Origin: a virus
Direction: 5' to 3' (one strand)
IMG/VR virus record: IMGVR_UViG_3300006854_000006
Span: 1-58,798 of that record
DNA: 58,798 nt
Shown here piece after piece: positions 48,225 to 55,605 of this stretch. Both the position numbers and the translations under genes were made by a program. Each line of letters begins with the position of its first letter. Within the stretch, counting starts at the first letter, position 1. The notes below the pieces were generated by a model. It had not been told where the DNA came from and ran no database searches. It worked only from the letters and a program-made list of their open reading frames with translations.

Positions 48225-48894
48225 TGCCGTTTCTCCCGTTATGGCCAAAGTGTTTCGTCTTCCGCATCCATCCCCGCCACGTCGCCAGCCAGTCGTCACG
48301 GTTTTCGCCGAGGCCGCGGTAGTGGTCGAGCATGGCCGCCGTTTCCGCTTCCAGGTTTGCCGTGATCCCGTTTTCCTTCGCCCACGCGTCCATCACCGTC
48401 GTGATCTCCATTCGCGCGGGCGCGCGCGTTCCCCCGCTCTCAGGAATGACGGAATGTTCAGTATTGGAGGACTGTATGGGAACGGGATCAGGGGAAGGGG
48501 AAGGGGAGGGGAGGGGAGTTGAACGAGTGTTGAGCGTTCGCTGAACATTCGTTGATTGCTTTTTGTGTGTTTTCCGTAACTTAGCTGAAAGTTTTCCCGC
48601 GCGTCGATTCTGCACTCGAATCTTTTCTTTAAAAGCTCTTTCACTTTCTTGTTTTTTATTTACGAGTCGCGACGGATTGCCGGACATCGGAACCCACATT
48701 TTGGAGAGCTGGGGCCACGCTTTTCGGATCGTGCTGGGGCGCTCGCGGCAGAGTTGGGCTAGCTCAGTGAGATCGGCCGGAACCGAACCATTGATCCATG
48801 CTTTGCGCATCATCCGGTGAAAGATCCCTTCTTCCTGGGACGTGAGCGCTAACGCATTTTCATCAGTCTCGAAGGCGACGACGTCGTAGGGCAT
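48055..48894 (-). CDS. Replication initiation protein, DUF1376/O-like (279 aa)
   Basis: Chosen start ATG 48894 (AAGGAA upstream; ATG 48912 possible). MPYDVVAFETDENALALTSQEEGIFHRMMRKAWINGSVPADLTELAQLC is the winged-helix start of phage replication proteins, followed by a Pro/Ser-rich linker (LPSPSPSPDP) and a C-terminal DWLATWRGWMRK module. The last 57 residues overlap the next gene and may be non-native. Confidence 0.8.
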   Translation of the reverse strand: MPYDVVAFETDENALALTSQEEGIFHRMMRKAWINGSVPADLTELAQLCRERPSTIRKAWPQLSKMWVPMSGNPSRLVNKKQESERAFKEKIRVQNRRAGKLSAKLRKTHKKQSTNVQRTLNTRSTPLPSPSPSPDPVPIQSSNTEHSVIPESGGTRAPARMEITTVMDAWAKENGITANLEAETAAMLDHYRGLGENRDDWLATWRGWMRKTKHFGHNGRNGNAPREFETKGEQLVRRQQEENQRFDTLLRRPASDGAGASDSGRADPAVHPRLVGPD

Positions 48895-48976
48895 GCCGGA
48901 GCGTTCCTTCATGACAGATCATGAAATTGGATGGATCACGTTCACCCCATCACCGGCGGCACCAACCGTCGGCCAC

Positions 48977-49017
48977 AAAAAACGGGCGACGGGAAAGGTC
49001 CATGAACCCCGTCGCCC
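48977..49017 (-). terminator. Strong intrinsic terminator for leftward transcription
   Basis: Leftward, GGGCGACGGG (49017-49008) pairs with CCCGTCGCCC (48993-48984), a perfect 10-bp stem with a 14-nt loop, followed after one base by TTTTTT (48982-48977). It sits between integrase and replication genes and would stop leftward transcripts from the excisionase/repressor side. The rest of the 48913-49185 gap shows no gene. Confidence 0.9.
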
Positions 49018-49185
49018 AGGGACAGAGAGAAACACTCGCCCGACTGAAAAACCTGACTTACAATGCGGGCGGCCCGGATGACCATCGCACCGGTCATCCA
49101 GGCCTCGCCAAAACCATTCACGGGTAAGCGTGGACGGCCTGACTCTCTTTGATTTCGTGCCGGCGCTCACCCCATCGGAGGATCG

Positions 49186-50376
49186 ATGCCGCGGAAGCGC
49201 ACGGGGAATATTCAACAACGCACCACAACGAGTTTTCGGATCCGCTATGTCGACGTCGACGGCATCCGACAGCAGGAAACGATTACTGGAACACGCGAGG
49301 ATGCGGAACGCGAACTGGCGATCCGCCTGGGGGAACTCGCGAAGGGAATTCCGGTATCGTCGAAACCGAACACGGTCCTCTTTGGCGAGCTCGCCAACGA
49401 TGTACTGGTCGACTATGAAGTGAACGGATACAGCTCGCTGGACGACATCGAGACTCGTTTTCGGCTGCACATCGTTCCAGTGTTCGGCAACCGCAAGGCG
49501 GCGCAGATCACGACGGCCCAGATCAAACACTACATCGTGCTGCGGCAGAAGGAAGACGCCGAGAACGGCACGATCAATCGGGAACTGGAGGCGATCCGCC
49601 ATACGTTTAATCTGGCCATCCAGGGCCGCAAGTTGCTCTTCGCGCCATACGTGCCGAAACTCCGGGAGGACAACGTCCGTGAAGGCTTTGTCACGCGCGC
49701 GGAAATGGAGCGGTTGTCCGTGTTTCTCGCTCCCAAACCACGCGCCTTTGTATGGTTCCTTTTTCTGACCGGCTGGCGGGTCGGCGAAAGCCGAAAGCTG
49801 GAATGGCCCGCGGTGGATTTCGATAACAACGAAATCCGCTTGCATGCGGGCCGAACCAAAAACCGGGATGGCCGGGTGTTCCCGATGAGTGATGAGTTGC
49901 GCGTGTTGCTGCTCGAGTTGGCTCGATTGGCGACGCCCGAATCCGGCGAGGGATCCGGAGTTCGCACGCTGCCCTATGTGCCGCTGACCGGCCGCGTCTT
50001 CACGATCGGCGAGTTTCGGAAGAGCTGGGCCCGGGCCTGCTACAACGCCGGCCTCCCCTGCACGATCCACTACAAACGGGATGCCGCCGGCAATCTGGTC
50101 ATCGGAAGTCAGCGGGGAAGTAAAGGCCTGCCGGTGATCGAACGGATTGAGGCGAAGCGGACGCCTCACGATCTGCGGCGCAGTTTCGCGCGCGAGATGG
50201 ACCGTCAAGGTGTCCGGCAAAGCGCGATCATGAAGCTCGCGGGGTGGAAAACCGATAGTGTTTTCCGGCGCTACAACATCGTCAGCGAGGTCGACTTGAG
50301 AGACGCGATTGATACGATGGATGCGGAGCGCAAAAGGGCCACGAAAAGGGCCAAAGACGGAGGAGAGGCTGATTAG
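49186..50376 (+). CDS. int: Tyrosine integrase (396 aa)
   Basis: ATG 49186 with GGAGG upstream. An N-terminal SAM-like core-binding region (LFGELANDVLVDYEVNGYSSLDDIETRFRLHI), then the catalytic domain: R198 (GWRVGE), K225 (RTKNRDGR), H328/R331 (TPHDLRRSF), W354 and Y363 (RRYNIVSE). Cuts and joins DNA at att sites. attP lies 31 bp after its stop. A 608-residue antisense frame is a shadow. Confidence 0.97.
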   Translation: MPRKRTGNIQQRTTTSFRIRYVDVDGIRQQETITGTREDAERELAIRLGELAKGIPVSSKPNTVLFGELANDVLVDYEVNGYSSLDDIETRFRLHIVPVFGNRKAAQITTAQIKHYIVLRQKEDAENGTINRELEAIRHTFNLAIQGRKLLFAPYVPKLREDNVREGFVTRAEMERLSVFLAPKPRAFVWFLFLTGWRVGESRKLEWPAVDFDNNEIRLHAGRTKNRDGRVFPMSDELRVLLLELARLATPESGEGSGVRTLPYVPLTGRVFTIGEFRKSWARACYNAGLPCTIHYKRDAAGNLVIGSQRGSKGLPVIERIEAKRTPHDLRRSFAREMDRQGVRQSAIMKLAGWKTDSVFRRYNIVSEVDLRDAIDTMDAERKRATKRAKDGGEAD

Positions 50377-50406
50377 ACTCGCATAACTTGCTGATTGGAC
50401 AAGTCC

Positions 50407-50448
50407 GGCCCCGTAGCTCAGAAGGATAGAGCAGCGGTTTCCTAAACC
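50407..50448 (+). other. attP core: 5' half of a tRNA-Arg(CCT) gene
   Basis: GGCCCCG-TA-GCTC...GAGC-A-GCGGT-TTCCTAA-ACC matches the 5' half of tRNA-Arg with anticodon CCT. The 3' strand of the anticodon stem then fails (ACCTT instead of ACCGC) and the sequence diverges. Such a half tRNA beside int marks the crossover core. Here the phage carries the 5' half, so recombination would rebuild the host tRNA from the phage side. The excisionase gene ends 4 bp later. Confidence 0.85.
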
Positions 50449-50452
50449 TTCG

Positions 50453-50764
50453 TCATTTCTTTGCAAACCGTTCTCTCCATTGATGCGGCAGGCCGGTTGA
50501 GGTTTTTGGGCCCCGTTGGATTTGGGCCAGTTTTGGCGACTCTCGTGGAGCAATAGGGCCCGATAAAGGGCCACGATTCTCGTCGTCCTGTACCGGCATC
50601 TTGGAGGCTTCGATGAATGCCTCCAGGTCTTCTTCCCGCACTTGAATCCGGCGCCGGCCGCCGAGACGGATCCCTTGCAACTGACCGGTGAGCACGAAGT
50701 CGCGCGCCGTCGAATAATCCACCCGAAGTCGTTTCGCCACTTCATTGAGAAAAAGAATCGCCAT
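50453..50764 (-). CDS. xis: Excisionase / MerR-like HTH (103 aa)
   Basis: ATG 50764. MAILFLNEVAKRLRVDYSTARDFVLTGQLQGIRLGGRRRIQVREEDLEAFIE is a winged MerR-type HTH of the excisionase kind. The C-terminal 45 residues are Pro-rich and unstructured. Reads away from the regulators toward attP, against int. Confidence 0.8.
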   Translation of the reverse strand: MAILFLNEVAKRLRVDYSTARDFVLTGQLQGIRLGGRRRIQVREEDLEAFIEASKMPVQDDENRGPLSGPIAPRESPKLAQIQRGPKTSTGLPHQWRERFAKK

Positions 50765-50789
50765 GGACTTTCAGTGAGACAGAAATCTA

Positions 50790-50829
50790 GCGGGGAGTTG
50801 AAAGGCGGGCTTGGTAGGCCGGCACGAAC
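50790..50829 (+). repeat. Dispersed repeat copy A, flanking the immunity region
   Basis: A 40-bp sequence (GCGGGGAGTTG ... GCTTGGTAGGCC ... CGAAC) recurs with about 80% identity at 52514-52556 in the same orientation. Copy A sits just upstream of the excisionase gene, in the 240-bp gap 50765-51002, which holds no other gene. It may be a regulatory or arm-type binding site. Confidence 0.6.
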
Positions 50830-51002
50830 TCTAGTGAATCGCGAAGAGAGTCGTCAAGTGGATTTTTGGATGGGCGGTTTCACGGGGATTTCACGTCTCT
50901 GTGGATCAAAGAGGGAGCACTACAAGTTTCGTAAAATTCAAAAGCAGGGCGCGCGAGTTCAATCGGTCCATCGCGTAGGTTGATGGGAGTCTATCCACTC
51001 CT

Positions 51003-51440
51003 TCAACCAGACGACACGCGCCCTGGTTTTGATTCACTAGAGGGGTGGTCGCGAGGCTTTGACCGGATGACTTTTTTCTTGTTCTCTTCTTCTTCTTTTC
51101 GGATCCGTTCCTGCAGGTAGGCCATGAAAGCTTCGAGATCTTCACTGAAGCGATCACGCCGGCGAAGCAGTTTGGCCGCCATCAACATACCGTTTCGCCA
51201 ATGCTTCTGATCCTCCAGATCTTCCAGGTCGTCGGCGAGATTGGAGTTTGTTTTGATTATGATTTTCCAAATCTCACCTTCGGGAGGCACCGTCTTTCCC
51301 TTTAAATGCTGGTTGACGCTCGCACGACCCATTTCCAAAAATGCGGCAAACTGGATCTGGGTCGGTTTATGGCCGCTCTCCTTAAATATCTTCTCTTGGT
51401 AGTCTTTGAATTGTTTGCGGAACCAACGCTGGAACGCCAT
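51003..51440 (-). CDS. XRE-type regulator with coiled-coil tail (145 aa)
   Basis: The likely start is ATG 51440 (AGGAAG upstream; a GTG at 51464 is also in frame). PTQIQFAAFLEMGRASVNQHLKGKTVPPEGEIWKI is a helix-turn-helix of the XRE kind; a long charged C-terminal coil follows. A probable repressor or antirepressor in the leftward part of the switch. Confidence 0.75.
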   Translation of the reverse strand: MAFQRWFRKQFKDYQEKIFKESGHKPTQIQFAAFLEMGRASVNQHLKGKTVPPEGEIWKIIIKTNSNLADDLEDLEDQKHWRNGMLMAAKLLRRRDRFSEDLEAFMAYLQERIRKEEEENKKKVIRSKPRDHPSSESKPGRVSSG

Positions 51441-51516
51441 TCCCTGGAACTTCCTCCAAAGCACGCGCGGCGGAGATCCCAGAGATAATACAGAAAAAAA
51501 TTTGTTGTACTTGTTT

Positions 51517-51533
51517 CTCTAACACGATTAGAG
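51517..51533. promoter_or_regulatory. Candidate operator: CTCTAA-N5-TTAGAG palindrome
   Basis: A perfect 6-bp inverted repeat with a 5-bp spacer in AT-rich DNA just upstream of the XRE gene at 51003. A second inverted pair GTTA-N7-TAAC lies near 51543-51557. The 51441-51768 gap holds no convincing gene. TATTAT-like -10 sequence on the minus strand at 51490-51485 fits a regulated leftward promoter. Confidence 0.55.
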
Positions 51534-51768
51534 TATTTACACGTTAATGTCAGTAACAACAATGTAAGCGATCTGATCAGGCTTGGAATCCTGATCCTCG
51601 CTCCCCTCTGTGGTTTCTCTCTGGTTTTAGCTGATGACGGAATGGCGCCAAGGACTGGCGGACACGCGGGCAGGAAGCTATTGAAATGAGCGGCGCGCGT
51701 GGAGGAAAGTGGGCATCACTTTGGCCGGCCATTGCGGTGGTGATTGTTTCGCCACCATACCGGATTCT

Positions 51769-52182
51769 CTAGATCGCGCGCCGCTGTTTTCGCCCCAGGC
51801 GCGGAGGCGCGCGCGTTTCTGATTCTTCGGTCTCGAAGATTTCGGGCTTGTCGCGGTTATGTTTCCAGTTGAGAAACTCCACGTACTCTTTGAGCAACTC
51901 CACGACAATTTCGTTCCGCTTGAGCAAATCCTCCACGATCGTGACGTGCGAGTTCCGTTCGGCCCGCATCTCTGGCAACTCGATGCAGTCCTCCAATTTG
52001 TAGCCTTCCGTCTTGAAGATTTGGCCGATCATTTTGCCTGTCGGGACATAGCTACCACTCAACATCTGACTCAATTCGGTCCGATGCATTTGATGGCGCC
52101 TGGCGAATTTCTCCTGCGTCAAGGTGGGATCCTGAGCCTTCGCCCGCTCATAGAGAAATCGCAAAACATCCTTGAAAGCCAT
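51769..52182 (-). CDS. XRE-type phage repressor-like protein (137 aa)
   Basis: Chosen start ATG 52182 (GTG 52200 possible). TLTQEKFARRHQMHRTELSQMLSGSYVPTGKM is a classical helix-turn-helix. A coiled coil and a basic tail (PPRLGRKQRRA) follow, without a LexA-like peptidase. Divergent from the Cro-like gene with an AT-rich operator between, so it is the best candidate for the lysogeny repressor. Confidence 0.8.
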   Translation of the reverse strand: MAFKDVLRFLYERAKAQDPTLTQEKFARRHQMHRTELSQMLSGSYVPTGKMIGQIFKTEGYKLEDCIELPEMRAERNSHVTIVEDLLKRNEIVVELLKEYVEFLNWKHNRDKPEIFETEESETRAPPRLGRKQRRAI

Positions 52183-52229
52183 GGCCTGCGATACTGCCAC
52201 AAATATGTTCGGCGAGTAAAAAAAATTTC

Positions 52230-52258
52230 TTGATTTAGATTTTTAAACCTGTTAAAAA
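52230..52258 (+). promoter_or_regulatory. Promoter/operator of the Cro-like gene
   Basis: TTGATT 52230-52235, a 17-bp spacer, TAAAAA 52253-52258. The perfect inverted repeat TTTTTAA (52240-52246) / TTAAAAA (52252-52258) overlaps the spacer and -10, as expected for an operator. Transcription would begin about at the ATG (52265), suggesting a nearly leaderless mRNA. Confidence 0.65.
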
Positions 52259-52264
52259 CCCTGC

Positions 52265-52504
52265 ATGGTTATTAACGTGGTCCGAGCGGACAGCATCCAG
52301 TTCGATATCGAGCGTGCCAAAGAACTCGCTGAAGCGCGTCATTGGGACCTCCGAGAATGGGCCCGCCGTGCGGATGTGAGTGTGCCGACGTTGCGCGAAT
52401 GGCTGCGCGGCTCCGCGACCATCAAGATCCGGACGGTCGACGACATCCTTCGGCCGCTGGGTTTGACTGCGGCGGATCTGATCCGAAACGGCAAGAAAAA
52501 CTGA
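52265..52504 (+). CDS. Cro-like HTH regulator (79 aa)
   Basis: ATG 52265 (GTG 52278 is an alternative). RHWDLREWARRADVSVPTLREWLRGSATIKIRTVDDILRPLGLTAADLI is a complete XRE helix-turn-helix. First gene of the rightward early run and divergent from the repressor. Likely represses the repressor gene in lytic growth. Confidence 0.85.
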   Translation: MVINVVRADSIQFDIERAKELAEARHWDLREWARRADVSVPTLREWLRGSATIKIRTVDDILRPLGLTAADLIRNGKKN

Positions 52505-52513
52505 AACAAAGGG

Positions 52514-52556
52514 GCGGGGAGCTTGGAAAGCGGCGCTTGGTAGGCCCGCTTCGAAC
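52514..52556 (+). repeat. Dispersed repeat copy B
   Basis: Second copy of the sequence at 50790-50829 (GCGGGGAGCTTGG ... GCTTGGTAGGCCCGC ... CGAAC). It lies in the 104-bp gap after the Cro-like gene. The pair brackets the regulatory genes. Not coding in either copy. Confidence 0.6.
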
Positions 52557-52608
52557 GGCTCCTCATTTTCGAACAGTTTTCAAATCAGCCCGACGGTAAG
52601 GGGATTTC

Positions 52609-52914
52609 ATGTCCGTTCCGATGCTCCCCATCGAACGCTTCTATCGGCACCAGGCCCTTTTGGAAGAGGTCCAGCGCCTCGACGAGCGGATTGCGGCCAT
52701 CGCGGAAACGCTCTACCGGATCGAGGACGGGCCGGAACTGGATCACCTCAATATGGTGTCGCGATCGCTCGGCTTTGCACTGCGTTCCCTTCGCGAGGCC
52801 CAGAATGCCGCACGCCACGAATGCGCGCCTGAACTTCTCGAAGCCCAGATGAAAGCCTCACTCGAATTGATCGGCGCATCGCCCGAGCGGATGCGCCGGG
52901 AGAAATCCATATGA
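52609..52914 (+). CDS. Helical early protein (101 aa)
   Basis: ATG 52609 with AAGGGGA upstream. Helical and charged throughout, with no motif recognised. ATGA-coupled to the next gene. Possibly an early regulator or recombination accessory by position. Confidence 0.65.
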   Translation: MSVPMLPIERFYRHQALLEEVQRLDERIAAIAETLYRIEDGPELDHLNMVSRSLGFALRSLREAQNAARHECAPELLEAQMKASLELIGASPERMRREKSI

Positions 52915-53117
52915 AGCGCGTGCGCCGGATCAGTCGCTATGGTTCGTCGTATCGACGGATCCGCGATCGTGAGGCTCTCGAAAAGGAAGCCACCATCCAG
53001 GCCGATTTCTACGGACCCGAAACCGACGAAATCGAAAACACCAACGATACCGAACCGGATTACGGCGGCGCCTCGGATGGCAATCACGTGACGTCGGATG
53101 CGGATCCTGGATTGTAA
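52911..53117 (+). CDS. Small basic-then-acidic protein (68 aa)
   Basis: ATG 52911 (ATGA). MKRVRRISRYGSSYRRIRDRE is basic; the rest is acidic and low complexity (ETDEIENTNDTEPDY). Probably disordered. Function unknown. Confidence 0.55.
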   Translation: MKRVRRISRYGSSYRRIRDREALEKEATIQADFYGPETDEIENTNDTEPDYGGASDGNHVTSDADPGL

Positions 53118-53119
53118 CG

Positions 53120-53497
53120 ATGCCCAATAACAACCAAGCCTTAATCGACGCCCTGCGTCAAGCCGCGGACTTTCTCGAAGCCAAGCCCGATTTTCCGGCG
53201 ATGGGCTATCAGAATCTGTGCCTGTGGGCCGACAGCAAAGAAGATCTTCGGTTCGCCGCGCGCCAGTTGGGCAGTTTCACGAAGGTGTTTACGGACAGCT
53301 GGTTTGAACTGCATCACGAAATCACACCCAAGATCTTCAGCATTGAAGTCCGCATCTGGCGCGACCGGATCTGCAAGAAGGTCGTCACGTGGGATTGCCC
53401 GGATGAAGAGTCGCTCTTGAGGCTCGTCAGCGACGAAGATGTTGAAAAGTCCACATCCGATGCCGAACGCTGCGAGGAAGTGGGGCGGGGCGAATGA
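53120..53497 (+). CDS. Hypothetical alpha/beta protein (125 aa)
   Basis: ATG 53120. ALIDALRQAADFLEAKPDFP... ADSKEDLRFAARQLGSFTKVFTDSWFELHHEI...SIEVRIWRDRICKKVVTWDCPD. A helix followed by strands, like a small conserved phage protein near recombination genes. Function unknown. ATGA-coupled downstream. Confidence 0.65.
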   Translation: MPNNNQALIDALRQAADFLEAKPDFPAMGYQNLCLWADSKEDLRFAARQLGSFTKVFTDSWFELHHEITPKIFSIEVRIWRDRICKKVVTWDCPDEESLLRLVSDEDVEKSTSDAERCEEVGRGE

Positions 53498-53724
53498 AGG
53501 ATCTTCTCCAACAGGCCATCAACGAGCTGACGCCGAGCCAGCGGGCGGAATGCAATTGGTATCTCGCGTCGATCCAGAACGATCGGAATGCCCGTCACCG
53601 GGATGAGTTTTGCGATCTCCCGTCCAGTGATTTGATCTATGCGCTCTGGCAGTTCCATGAGCGGACGCTTCGGATGGCGGAGATGACTTGGGACGACGGC
53701 TATCTCGTGAAAGGACTCGCATGA
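53494..53724 (+). CDS. Hypothetical helical protein (76 aa)
   Basis: ATG 53494 (ATGA). LLQQAINELTPSQRAECNWYLASIQNDRNAR..., no motif. ATGA-coupled to the next coiled-coil gene. Function unknown. Confidence 0.6.
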   Translation: MKDLLQQAINELTPSQRAECNWYLASIQNDRNARHRDEFCDLPSSDLIYALWQFHERTLRMAEMTWDDGYLVKGLA

Positions 53725-54056
53725 GCGACGAGCAGGACCGTTGCGCCCAGGTCGGCCAGACCGGGGAGAGCCACATCATCGAGATCCGGTCAGAGGAGGA
53801 GCGCCGGCAATACGAACGGCGTGTGAATGACCGCAGTCTGGAGAGCCGCGTCGCCGCGCTCGAACGCGCGGCCTCGACGTATCAGCTCTCGATCGCCCGC
53901 TCCGAACATCACCAACGCGAGCGGCGGTATCAGATCCTGCAGGCCGCGGCGGTCCTGGTGTCCTCCGGCCGCAGCCGATTCCTCGATTGGAATGTCGCGC
54001 TCCAGACGGCCACCGAAATGTTAACCGAACTCGAAAGGCAGGATTCCGCTCAATGA
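53721..54056 (+). CDS. Coiled-coil protein, paralogue of the gene at 56768 (111 aa)
   Basis: The true start is ATG 53721 (ATGA overlap). The C-terminal 50 residues (RRYQILQAAAVLVSSG ... ATEMLTELERQ) parallel RRYALLQAAIAILPTI ... AEMLLTEIEKR in the 79-residue protein at 56768. The two copies bracket the recombination genes. Function unknown. Confidence 0.65.
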   Translation: MSDEQDRCAQVGQTGESHIIEIRSEEERRQYERRVNDRSLESRVAALERAASTYQLSIARSEHHQRERRYQILQAAAVLVSSGRSRFLDWNVALQTATEMLTELERQDSAQ

Positions 54057-54691
54057 ATCGCCGGACGGAGCCTTACATCTGGGTCACCTGGATCACCGGT
54101 CTCTTGGCCGGCGATAAACATTGTGAGTGGGCGGCCTGGTTCCGGGCCAACCATCAGGATTTCCCGAAGCTCCCGCGAGACACGAATCTCGCTGTCTGGA
54201 AAGCCGAGCATGGGGAGATGCTGCGCGCTCGTGTGGAAGCGCTGAAGGCCGATCCGCAATGGACCGTCTACGTCGAGAACCAAAACAAGTTCACGATCCA
54301 CGGGAAATCCGCGGTCCTCGCCGGACAGGCGGATATTGTCACGATCTCGAAAGATCAGGCGCTCGTCATCGATTGCAAGACCGGGCAACCGCGGGACTCC
54401 GATATCTTCCAGGTCCTCGTCTACATGCTCGTGCTGCCGTTCGCCCATCCCGCCTGCCTCGGCCAAACGATGACGGGAGAGTTGCAGTACAAAGGATCGT
54501 CTGTCGTGATTCCACCACAACGCTTAACGCCGGACGTGAAGGCATTGATCCGCTCCACGATCCAACGCGTCTCCGGAGAGGAACCCCGCAAAACCCCAAG
54601 CTTTGACGAATGCCAATACTGCGACCTGGCCGGCTGTCCGGAACGGATGGAGCAGGATGCGCGGATGGTCGTCGCGGAGGGATTGTTCTGA
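54053..54691 (+). CDS. Cas4/RecB-like PD-(D/E)XK nuclease (212 aa)
   Basis: The true start is ATG 54053 (ATGA). VLAGQADIVTISKDQALVIDCKTGQPRDSDIFQVLVYMLVL shows D...DxK and the downstream QxxxY helix. SFDECQYCDLAGCPERM gives the C-terminal Cys of an iron-sulfur site; a fourth Cys must come from elsewhere. Single-stranded DNA exonuclease activity is probable. It precedes YqaJ and RecT. Confidence 0.85.
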   Translation: MNRRTEPYIWVTWITGLLAGDKHCEWAAWFRANHQDFPKLPRDTNLAVWKAEHGEMLRARVEALKADPQWTVYVENQNKFTIHGKSAVLAGQADIVTISKDQALVIDCKTGQPRDSDIFQVLVYMLVLPFAHPACLGQTMTGELQYKGSSVVIPPQRLTPDVKALIRSTIQRVSGEEPRKTPSFDECQYCDLAGCPERMEQDARMVVAEGLF

Positions 54692-55605
54692 TGAACGCAC
54701 GTCTGGATTGGCTCAAGGAGCGGCAGTCGATTCTCGGCGTCGGCGCTTCGGAATCCGCCGCACTCTTCGGACTCCATCCCTATCTCAGTCCCTTCGCGCT
54801 CTTCGAGAAGCTCGTCAATCCACGGCCGCTGACGGAGGACGAGATCGAAGAAGAGTCGGATGTCCAAAGCTTCGGTCTCGCGATCCAGCCGTATTTGGCG
54901 AACTGGTATCAGCGGAAGACCGGCCGCCGGGTGTTCGCGCCGCTGCAGTCGGTGAACCGCTTGAAAGACCGGCCGTATGTTTTCGCCTCGCTCGACGACG
55001 AGTACGTTTCCGAGGAGCACGATCCGGAACCGATGACGGGCGCGCTCGAACTGAAGTCGGCGATCTACTTCAACGAGAGCGAACCGCTTCCGGATTATTG
55101 GCAGGTACAAGTCCAACAACAGATGCTCTGCGCCGATCTGCGGATCAGTTCCTTCGCGATCCTTGGCGGTTTCCGTCGGCGTTACCTGGTGAACGACATC
55201 CCGCGCAACGACGCCTTTTGCGAGATCCTCATCGAAACGATCGAGCGCTTCATGGCGATGGTCCAGGCCGGCGTCTTTGATCGCGCGAAGTGGGAGATTG
55301 AAGGCTCCTCCGCCACACGCGAGGCCATCACCCGGCTCTATCGGAAACCCATCGGGACCTCCGTGCCATTGACGGACGTCGATGCGCTGCGGACCGCGGA
55401 ATGGCGTTCCGTGAAAGAGCAACTCGCGGCGCTCGAGGCGCGTGAGAAGACACTCAACAACCAGCTCCGCGCCGCCGTCGGCGTGCATGCCGTCGGCCTT
55501 CTGCCGGACGGTTCTCAATTGAAGCGCATCGACGTGAAGGGCTCCCATTACGAAGTCACCAAAGAACCCACCTGGTACTTGAAATATCAGGAAGCGAAAG
55601 GATGA
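54691..55605 (+). CDS. YqaJ-like viral recombinase/exonuclease (304 aa)
   Basis: The true start is ATG 54691 (TGATG overlap). LKERQSILGVGASESAALFGLHPYLSPFALFEKLVNP is the YqaJ start; FASLDDEYVSEEHDPEPMTGALELKSAIYF holds the D...ExK site; QVQQQMLCADL follows. Digests one DNA strand to make substrates for RecT. Confidence 0.9.
   Translation: MNARLDWLKERQSILGVGASESAALFGLHPYLSPFALFEKLVNPRPLTEDEIEEESDVQSFGLAIQPYLANWYQRKTGRRVFAPLQSVNRLKDRPYVFASLDDEYVSEEHDPEPMTGALELKSAIYFNESEPLPDYWQVQVQQQMLCADLRISSFAILGGFRRRYLVNDIPRNDAFCEILIETIERFMAMVQAGVFDRAKWEIEGSSATREAITRLYRKPIGTSVPLTDVDALRTAEWRSVKEQLAALEAREKTLNNQLRAAVGVHAVGLLPDGSQLKRIDVKGSHYEVTKEPTWYLKYQEAKG

Noticed and set aside
48919-50745. 608-residue minus-strand frame over integrase
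   Set aside because: It is the antisense shadow of int and xis; composition is low-complexity Arg/His and no family is visible.
50978-51008. Terminator at the end of the XRE gene (GGTTGA/TCAACC hairpin)
   Set aside because: The stem has bulges and there is no T run on either strand side.
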